A stretch of DNA of 64,000 bases from Haliclystus octoradiatus (lineage: Eukaryota; Cnidaria; Staurozoa; Stauromedusae; Haliclystidae), in assembly GCA_916610825.1 (NCBI GenBank), contig OU744448.1:28604107-28668106 (forward strand), read 5' to 3'. Below are positions 56,201-64,000 of the stretch, one piece after another; position 1 is the first letter of the stretch, and every line of letters starts with the position of its first letter. Both the position numbers and the translations under genes were made by a program. Under the pieces are notes generated by a model, which made no database searches, was not told the origin of the DNA, and saw nothing but the letters and a program-made list of their open reading frames with translations.

Positions 56201-59200
56201 AGGGGGAGGAATCCATTGGGAAAGGGGGGACTAATACAAGTATAAAAGGTTTTACTAAGAAACAGAAATTTCTCTCCAATTTAATTATCAGGTGTTCGAA
56301 AAAAATGTTGACAAATGGTAATGCTCAGATGTTGCTTATATTTTGTGGATTTTTTTGTAAGAAAAGAAGTCGTATTGGTCAGTTCCATACACTGCTATGA
56401 AGGATCCTCGATCTACGTTTGCCCCAAGGCTACGTTTCTAGTTACTGGTATTTGAAGTATATCAATTGGATTGGCAATCTTTATAAGCTTAATACTGTGA
56501 TTTGATTATATTTGATTATATATTTTCTGTTCAGATTATTCCACAGATGAAATCAGTCAGGTTCCAACAGTAAGTATTCGTAATTGTCATATATTTTTAA
56601 CTTGTAGGCTTGATACTTGTATGTAAGAAGAAGTTGTATACCAAGAATAGAACTGTCTACTGTACATAGTGTTTAAAAGTTTAGAAACACATCAAAGTAA
56701 TAAGTTTGTGCTCTCCTTTTGTTTGGTCATAAGATTGTAGATATCTAATATATCCAATTTTAATGGTGTGCCCGTTATGGATTTTTAAGCACCAATTAAC
56801 TGTTAATGATAACCGGTTAATTTTCGACTAATTGAACACAAACAACAAAACAACTAATAAAGCAACAATAGACTTGATAATAGATAATATTTGTGAATGC
56901 TAGACAAACAGGGATAATGTACGGAGTAGAATCCAGTCATAATTAAACGTTTATTTTTGTTTAGCAACAATAGGGCATCTATGATTGATAATAATTATTC
57001 TCCCACATGTGATGAATGAGACAGCTTGTGTTGTATTAAAGTTGAAAATGTTAACAAATCAGGTGGTATTGAAAATTTCAATTATTTTGTCGATAACCGG
57101 TTGTTTAATTCATAATAGGTTAACCGGTTAATCTGTAAACCAGCCCACCTCTAGCCAATTACAGGCTATCCTTGTTAGATTGAAAAGATGAACGAAGGTT
57201 AATCACAATGAAGGATAATCGTAATCATTAACCCTGGTGGGTAAAGTTATCACTAACACTAAGGTTTTCCAAAGAACAATACTTTAAGATGTAAAATTAA
57301 CCAGCAATCATCTATTTCTGTACCTATTATAATTACTACAGTACTTTGTATGAGCCCTTCGAAACCCCTACGAAAAACAGTTCAGGAGTTCATGAACAGT
57401 TCATGAACAGTTCATGAACCTTCCTGGACAGCTCATGAATGGTTCACTAACAGTTCATGAACTTTTCATGAAAGTTGGGGCCACTTCACTTTCATGAACT
57501 GTTTATGAACTCTTGAACTGCTTTTCGTAGGGAAAAAACCACAATTAAAATAAGGTTGCTTGAAGGCTATTATCAATAAAACATTGTGATTAAAATACAG
57601 CTATACATTCATTCTGTTGTAATTTAAAAATAAAACTATACAGCAAGATATGCAGGGTACCTAACAAGTAAGCATTCAATTTCTGCAACCAAAAATTAAA
57701 ATTGAATTAAAAGGAATAAGCTTTAGAAAATTTAAATTAAGATTAAAAACTAAAGCTAAAGTGTGGTAAACTCTTCGACTGAGGGACGGTTCAAATTCGC
57801 AGTAGTCAAGGCAGAGATATCAGGATTGCCACCAGCTATACTGATATTATCAATTAAATTGCTTTCACAGGTATTCATGCATCCAACATTTAGCCTAGAA
57901 GATCCTACAACTTTCAATAATGTCCTTCCTTGGCAAAGTGTAGCTCCTAGCATGCATCAAAGATCACAGTCACGTAAAAAATCAAAAGAGGTACAGGCTG
58001 CTGTAGGGCAAGCATCTTCAAGAAAACTTTTACAGGAAAAGGTAACATAATTTATATGATAGTTTTAACCCCGTTAACTTTTAATAGCAGATATATTATT
58101 TAATTCTTGATTCTTTGTTTTATTTTAACTTTGAAAGTCATAGAAACTAAGTCACCATGCTGGAAACTTTCTTAGTTTAACACAGCTCTTGTCATAAAGA
58201 GAAATGGAAGGTGGTTTTATCAAATCTATGGTCATCCCTATATGTTGCCATAGCAACATGGCATCTGTTTCTATAGCATCATTATGATTACAAAACTGTT
58301 TATGTTCGTTAATTAGTCAAATACGTTAAAATAAAACGTTTATTTATTGTGATTACGTTCAATGAAAAACATTTTAGCTAGACTAGACAATATCGCAGAT
58401 AAGAGCTCAACTCCCTTTAACATGTATCAATTCTACAAGACTATCAGAGACTCTGAATTTGAGTCATGTAAATGAAAGCGTAAAGGAAGAAGTGTTCAGG
58501 TATTCGCTAGAGCCACCCATTGACATTAATGAAAATCCATTGGAATGGTGGAAGGAGAATTGTAAAAAATATAATCGGTTACAGAGATTAGCTAAACGCC
58601 TTCTTGCAGCTCCACCAACTTCTGTACCGAGCGAACAGATATTTAGCAAGGCAGGACTTATTGTTAGGAAGCAACAAGCGTCGTTGAAACCAAGCGTTGT
58701 TGATGGCCTTATATTTTTAAATAAAAATAAGATGTAACTAATTATTAGTAATAAACAATATGATATTGATAAACTTTTAGTTACGTGCTCATTTTAGTTT
58801 TCTACAATTAATTTAATTTTAATTTATTTAAACGCTTATTTCTGTAATTGCTGTTTAATTCAATTTATTTTGAATTCCGTACCTTACTTGAATAATTATT
58901 TGATGTTTTATTATATTGTATCATAATTTTATTTCCTTATTAAACTTCATCCAACTGGCATTATATTACTTTTATATTACTTTTTGCACTCATGTTGATA
59001 AATGTTTTGGATTGTTATCAATAGCGCAATTTTTCTATTGTTCTATTGTTCTCTTCGGTTAACCGGTTGTCCACCGGTTTTTGAAAAAGGTTAACCGATT
59101 GTCTAAAATTCGCCACCGTTTCACCCCTAATCAGAGTATGCTCATAGATAACTAACCCTTGTAGTCACACAAGTCAAGCAACTAATGCAGAAGTTTAAGA

Positions 59201-62200
59201 TCAGTTATGAACACTTTTTGAATAGTTAATACTGTACTTTACTTTGGATAATACTTTGGGAAAAGTTTGCGAGATCCAATGGCATGTTATTCACAAATAG
59301 CTCATGAATAGTTCATGAACAGTGTACAAAAAGTTTATAAAAATGGGGTGATCTAGCAACCATGAAGTGCAATTCACATGAGTAACTGCAATACTAAGCA
59401 GCAAAATAACATGAATCCATTACATTTTCATTTTTAGCTAAGTCATTACCTAGACATTGTGGAAGTTCGATTAGCACAACAAATTGCAGTTAAATCAGAA
59501 GACTTTTTTGCTGCAATGTCATCACAAGACCAGATGCAAGAGAATGTACGTTCTACTTGTAAAGATGTAAAAGAGTTGAGGTGAGTTTAGAAGAACCTTT
59601 CCTTAGCCACAATGTGACGTCAGTGTTCAAAAATTTTTGAAGTCTAATATATATGTGATACTTATTTGTAGTAAACATATATGTGATATCTGAGGTGAAG
59701 ACTTGCTATTACATAATGATTATTGATACATATTTCTATTTAAAATTCACATGAGTAGCGTCTGTCCAATGGTCGCAATAAAACATTAAAATTTAAGGCA
59801 CAGAAAACGATTGTGTAATCTTTTGCTCCATTGTATTATAATTACCGCTCTGTCAGATGACATTTTGAACACTATATATATCTCACCTTCTATTAGTAAC
59901 ATATTATTATTCATATTTATTGTTTGTATCAGACACACTCTGCTAGTTGCAATGTTTGTTGTTCAAACAAAGCAATCAGAAATTAAAATTCATTATTCAC
60001 ATCAAACTATATGGTATACGTATATGTTCCTTTTGGAGGTGTTCAGATTCAATTTTTTTGAGATCTATATCTGATCCAGGCAGGACCAACAAGTGTTGGT
60101 TCAGCTCTTGGTCAAAATCAAAAAGTACTTTTTAAAAATATAGTTGACATTATATCCTCCTATGTTTCACATAAGATGCATATATTTACACATTAATTTA
60201 CCAAGTTTTGATGTATTGAGACCAGAGTCCAAAAAGTGTGAACTTTGAATCCTTTCCTAGTTTCCATGAGGCTAGATTAAATTTCAGAAGAAAATTGATA
60301 TATTCTTTATTTATAATCCAAGTGCAATCAATAAAATTCAGAGGGAATATTGAAATGTTTTTTCAAGATTTCAGAAGGCTAAAGCTTTTGTCAAACCCTT
60401 ATTGTGGCACTTTCAATCTGAATCACTGCCATCATTTTTTGAGTCAACCACATTATCATTTTTTGATACCTTTGGATGATATGATAATTTTATCGCTTTT
60501 CTTTTTTAGATCAAAACTTCAAGCCATCAGGGCATTAGCTGTTGAAACACCAATGAGAATATTGAGATTACAGCAGATTAGGAGTCGCTATGAATTTTTA
60601 TATGATAAAGTAAGTTTTCAACAATTTCAATGTTTCCATTAGTTGTTCACCAACTTTACACAAACTACATGAACTCTACACGCGCTGTTCATGAACGCCA
60701 CATTTAACCAGTTCATGAACTAGTCCATTTTACGTTACATGGCCCAATTTCCATGGACTTTTTCATGAACAGTTCACACTCATATCTTGAAAAGTGTTCC
60801 ATTTAACATTCCTTAACTGTTTTTATAGTGGTTATATACCCGTCTAATGTGTTACAGCTTACAATCACTTTTCAAATTGACCTTATTTAAACGGATTTTG
60901 AAACTGAATTTACATTGCCAAATTTTTATTAGCTAAACCAATTTTTTTTAAAGTTTGAATTTTTCTCAGGTGTTTTGTAAGTTTTATTAATTGTGTTTCA
61001 GCTCAAATTGATCTCAGCCATACACCAAACTCAACCAACAATACAATTACTTTTATCTTCATCTGACTATGTTAGTGCACTTGATTTAATTTCTACATCT
61101 CAAGAGGTTTTACAACTGGAATTGGCTGGCATTCAATGTTTCAGGTAAATTATTTCCATTGTTGTTGCTATTAGCACTGTTGTCAAATCTTTCACCCAAA
61201 AATGACCCTTTTATAAAAAATTAGTACAGAAAGCCTGTCTAATTTAGAGCCAATGCCATACCCAGGGTTCGACAAAAGTAGGTAGGACTCCTGCAATGCT
61301 AGATTCCGTAAGGCTAGAGCAAATCCAGATGAAACTTGATATTTTTAATCATTCATTAGTCAAACATCAACAAAAAAATTCAGAAAAAAATATTGAAATA
61401 CCTAGGATTCTAGAAGGCTGAACCTTGCAAGCTTTTGTTCAAGTAACTTTTTTAGCATAAGATTGGCTTTAAATCTGATACTAATTGATCATTTTCCAGA
61501 TCCATAGTATACCAGTTGAATAAAGTCACTTTTGGGATAATATATTAGACATCTGTGATGTGTGTAGAATCTGTAGATAGATGAAACTTCAAATCCTTCA
61601 GAAAGATGGTTTTGATTTTCAAGTACATTAAACTACGTAACCAATAAGCCTACCTAGATAAACTTACCTTTTTCAAGACGTTCTGAACAAACTTAAATAA
61701 GGATGCAATCAATATGTCAATGATCTCACTACTTTAATTTTTATAGGCATCTTGGTTCTCAGTTATCAGAAATGCAATCAGTCATAGAAAAGATGATGGA
61801 AGCAGAATTAACAAATTTTGTAACGGAATGCTTTTCTAAAGAATCTGGTGGTGCAACTGAATTTGTGTTTGATGAACAGGTAAAATAAATGGATATAATT
61901 ATTATGGCTTACCGAAACAATTTAGGTTGTGATGGCTTCAATTTTCTTAAGGGGAGTCTCTCCCACTCTAGCATTGGAGTAATCTGTCATCATAGTTGTC
62001 TGTATACAGAAATCAAACATTTGAATCAAAACTGTTCATGAACACCTTATGAACAGTCCACAAACAGTTCATGAACGTTAAATTGCCCAATTTTCATGAA
62101 CTGTTTTTCATGAAGTGTTCATTAACAACTTATGAACAGTTCACAGACAGTTCATGAACGTTAAATGGCCCAAATTTCATGAACTGTTCATGAAAATTTT

Positions 62201-64000
62201 CATGAACTGTTCATGAACACCTTGTAAATAGTTCACGAACAGTTCATGAACATTAAATGGCCTAATTTTCATGAACTTTTTTTCATGATGAACTGTTCAT
62301 GAAAATGTTGCCATTTCACAAGGGCTAGAGTGCTCAATTAAAATAGTACTATTTGCGACTGCGTTTATATTGTCATGGACATGCTAAATTATCTAATTTC
62401 AACGGATATTTTTTTGCGGTTTTTCATGCGATTTTCATACGATGATTTCATCTGATCAAATATAATATCACACGATTTTAAAGTGGCCTGTCGAAATCAG
62501 GCGAATTTCAAGTGAGTATCACACGATATTCCGAGTGTTTTTCATGTGTCTAGAATAGTGTATTGAGATTCAGGAGAGATATGAGCTGTCATGCGTTTGA
62601 GAGAACTTGACAGGTTACCAGAATAAGTCAAGTATAGGTTAAGATTCCACTTGAGCTTTGATTTGGATCGAACTATTCATTTGATTGTATTATGTTTTGA
62701 TGCTTTTAGGATCAAGTTGGTTCAGTGGTGTTGGGCCTCTTAAGACAGCGTAAAATTAATGTCATACAATTAGTCAAAGAACATGTTTATACATCAATCA
62801 AGACAAGTATTCGTAAGGTGAAGTATAAAATAGTTTTTCAATTTCTGAAATAAAGTGTTCAGCTTGTAATGGATGAGAGGGCTGTACAACATTTCTTTTT
62901 TAAAATATATATCTTCAAAATATAATTATGGTATGAATAATAGCATTGTTCATGGGAGTGGCTCGGAATAACGTTAGCTAGTTCAAAATATTAAACAAAA
63001 GATTATACTGTTAGTTCAAATAGCTGATTATTAAACAAAATTCGGCCCAAACTAACAACTGAAAATGGTGTCAAACTAATACATACTGTCATGAAAGCTA
63101 GTTTGTATGTTTCATAAATTCTATGAATTTAGTAAATTTTGTATTCAATATCTTTTTTCAAAATTACTTTGAAAACATCAAATTTTGAAAATCATTTTAC
63201 AAATTGATTTCATCTGCAATACAGTACTACTTTTCAAAATGGAGGCTCAAATGATGTGTAGTTTTCTATAATTGTGTTTAGAAGTGTTTGTATACCCACC
63301 AACTAGGCAAGAGCCTCTACCCCGCGTCCCTCTCCATGATACTGAGAGTTGCTGCACGTATGAAATGGAGTTCTGACGTAATGCACACTGGCTAAAGGCG
63401 TTTGACTACCCACCAACCAGCAAAATTACCTTTTTCAATTGCCTCCCATTGATTATTCTATCCACTATGAATCTTGACTTTACTGAATACTACTGGAAAC
63501 CTACTGAAAACATACTGGATGGACTTATACTGGAATGGTAATGGCTACGGAAACCATACTGAAATCCAACAGACATTTCAACCTAGATTTTACTCATTCT
63601 ATTAAAAATTACTGAAACGCACCTTAAAATGGGAAAGCTACTGTAAAGTGCCCAATTCAGTAGCCTACTCAATAGGTACAGTATGTTTTCAATAGGTTTA
63701 CAGATTTTCAAAATTTGTAGTGGTATGATATCTCATTTGATGATTTTATTAGGTTGTGTATGGATCAATGAATTACAATGTTGATGGCGATGAAGACAGG
63801 TATCACTATTTATACATCTTGTCTTTTAATATTAATTAATTTTTTAATATTGAGACATTTTGCTGTCTCTATTATCAGTTATTTTCTGATATTTGTGTAA
63901 CTTTATCCAATTATTTTTATCCAATAGTCAGTCGGCTGGAGAATATGTACGTCAATTAACTCATGAAGAATGGCTAGAAGTAATGAGGAATGTTTTCGAT
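53235..64000 (+). CDS. VPS54: VPS54, GARP complex subunit (first 12 exons; 3' end outside)
   Basis: Exons: 53235-53487, 55033-55301, 55407-55530, 56535-56569, 57871-58041, 59438-59580, 60510-60609, 61002-61144, 61747-61879, 62710-62817, 63753-63799, and 63928 to the window end. All phases agree; 533 codons are present. VPS54 is the GARP subunit that tethers endosome-derived vesicles at the trans-Golgi. Family marks are the N-terminal WRFCLVC...GGSFVCQYG region, VDFFTRTWGDDF, VFMHPTFSLEDPTTFN and the helical rod SHYLDIVEVRLAQQI. The first exon includes a C2H2-type spacing (C18, C21, H36, H41). Introns carry hAT MITEs, a hAT transposase relic, GGGTCC MITEs and TTCATGAA palindromes. The C-terminal part is missing only because the window ends. 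Confidence 0.93.
54071..54486 (-). mobile_element. Non-autonomous hAT element, inverted copy
   Basis: On the - strand the element starts TAATGGTGGGTCGG and ends near CCAGCTCACCTTCCTA. It is flanked by CGGGTTAG (54063-54070) and CGGGTAAG (54487-54494), 7 of 8 identical. Inner blocks (TTATGGATTTTTAAGCAC, CTATTGTTGTTTTATTG) match the copy at 56761-57153 in opposite orientation. First intron of VPS54. Confidence 0.82.
54537..54623 (+). ncRNA. Three-hairpin structured element, copy B, with flanking 15-bp direct repeats
   Basis: The 87 nt fold as stem 1 GCTCTT/AAGAGC, stem 2 of 11 bp closed by a GAAA tetraloop (CCACTTCTCTA/TAGAGGAGTGG), and stem 3 around the core CCTTCGGTAGGGCGA. The 110-bp insert 54517-54626 ends in TTTT and is flanked by the perfect direct repeat TAGTACTATATATAC at 54502-54516 and 54627-54641. 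That is the mark of LINE-mediated retroposition. The aligned second copy lies at 11644-11730. The RNA family is not recognised. Confidence 0.5.
54699..54875. mobile_element. Tc1-like MITE (CAGTGAAACC family)
   Basis: Ends CAGTGAAACCTGCATATAAC and GTTATAACAGCTTTGACTG are inverted. It is about 177 bp and closely matches the copies at 42.7 and 44.8 kb. First VPS54 intron. Confidence 0.75.
56761..57153 (+). mobile_element. Non-autonomous hAT element with GGTTAACCGGTT blocks
   Basis: Starts TAATGGTGTGCCCG and ends CCAGCCCACCTCTA. Flanks TCCAATTT and GCCAATTA share 6 of 8 bases. Subterminal GATAACCGGTT and GGTTAACCGGTTAAT motifs recur. It is oriented opposite to the copy at 54071-54486; VPS54 exons 2, 3 and 4 lie between the two. 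Confidence 0.78.
57366..57532. mobile_element. TTCATGAA palindromic element with CCCTACGAAAAACAG termini
   Basis: CCCTACGAAAAACAGTTCAG at the left and the inverted CTTTTCGTAGGG at the right define a 167-bp element. Its interior is made of repeated CAGTTCATGAAC units, each itself a palindrome. Fourth VPS54 intron. Confidence 0.75.
58387..58740 (+). pseudogene. hAT transposase C-terminal dimerisation domain relic
   Basis: An open piece contains NPLEWWKENCKKYNRLQRLA, then PTSVPSEQIFSKAGLI and a final VDGLIFLNKN, the hallmark of the hAT dimerisation region. Nothing upstream encodes the RNase H-like core, and an in-frame stop lies at 58384, so it is a fragment. About 300 bp downstream (59030-59140) there is GGTTAACCGGTTGTCC followed by CACCGTTTCACCCC, like the ends of the nearby non-autonomous hAT copies, so this may be the decayed source element. 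Confidence 0.82.
59790..59915. repeat. Copy of the ATT-associated dispersed repeat
   Basis: ATTACCGCTCTGTCAGATG and the following GAACACTATATATATCTC and TTCTATTAG blocks match the other copies. Its ATT content is minimal here. VPS54 intron. Confidence 0.5.
60223..60401. mobile_element. GGGTCC hAT-type MITE, copy 6
   Basis: CAGAGTCCAAAAAGTG at the left and CTTTTGTCAAACCCTT at the right, with inner TTCAGAAGGCTAAAGC, show the same family in reverse orientation. It lies just before the VPS54 exon at 60510. Confidence 0.65.
60660..60800. repeat. TTCATGAA-rich repeat copy
   Basis: Several CAGTTCATGAAC and TTTTTCATGAACAG motifs are spread over 140 bp without clear ends. It is diverged from the 57.4-kb element. 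VPS54 intron. Confidence 0.5.
61263..61441. mobile_element. GGGTCC hAT-type MITE, copy 7
   Basis: CAGGGTTCGACAAAAGTAGG at the left, then a degraded right end after GAAGGCTGAACCTTGC. Inner order shows reverse orientation. VPS54 intron between exons at 61144 and 61747. Confidence 0.7.
62028..62315. repeat. Tandem array of the TTCATGAA repeat
   Basis: Three diverged units of roughly 90-100 bp each carry GTTCATGAAC pairs and the block AACGTTAAATGGCCC or its variants. Each unit can fold back on itself. VPS54 intron between exons at 61879 and 62710. Confidence 0.7.

Noticed and set aside
58387-58740. Functional or domesticated hAT transposase gene
   Set aside because: Only the dimerisation region is left, with a stop directly upstream and no catalytic core.

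Overview
The window is AT-rich DNA from an invertebrate animal nuclear genome. This is seen in spliced genes with GT-AG introns of about 0.1-5 kb, very long trinucleotide microsatellites, many MITEs, LINE relics and a Polinton/Maverick element. The species cannot be fixed from the sequence; no vertebrate-specific feature was seen.

Layout. (1) 1-6.6 kb: the right part of a Polinton (adintovirus-like) element. On + it carries the tail of an upstream ORF, a DDE integrase with a chromodomain, a penton-like minor capsid protein, a basic core-like protein, the double-jelly-roll major capsid protein and an adenain-type protease. The protease is broken by one in-frame TGA directly after the putative catalytic His. 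An unrecognised 269-residue ORF lies on the opposite strand with iterated 21-bp repeats upstream of its start. (2) 8.7-29.7 kb: an 18-exon kinesin gene (+), predicted 1294 residues. Its introns hold a 0.93-kb ATT/CTT microsatellite, several MITEs, a 936-bp foldback element and a LINE inserted in the (ATG)n tail of another LINE. (3) 33.4-36.8 kb: a three-exon gene for a secreted, Cys-rich (PAN/apple-like) protein, interleaved with antisense LINE fragments. (4) 40.9-51.9 kb: a complete 11-exon atlastin gene (-), 500 residues. (5) 53.2 kb to the window end: the first 12 exons of VPS54 (+), divergent from atlastin across about 1.3 kb.

All exon joins for kinesin, atlastin, VPS54 and the secreted protein were read by hand. 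Splice phases agree across every junction, so the four gene models rest on frame-consistent joins as well as on local similarity. The genes belong to general cell biology (microtubule motor, ER membrane fusion, GARP endosome-to-Golgi tethering); nothing suggests one shared pathway.

The noncoding part is dominated by small repeat families. They include hAT-type MITEs with checkable 8-bp target duplications, a TTAA-flanked foldback and a 2.0-kb long-TIR element, Tc1-like MITEs, a palindromic TTCATGAA family in VPS54 introns, and a dispersed repeat that carries the ATT microsatellites. The most novel item is an 87-nt element present twice without gaps (about 72% identity by hand count) that folds into three hairpins, one supported by paired compensatory changes. 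One copy lies within an insert flanked by a perfect 15-bp direct repeat, as if a small structured RNA had been retroposed.
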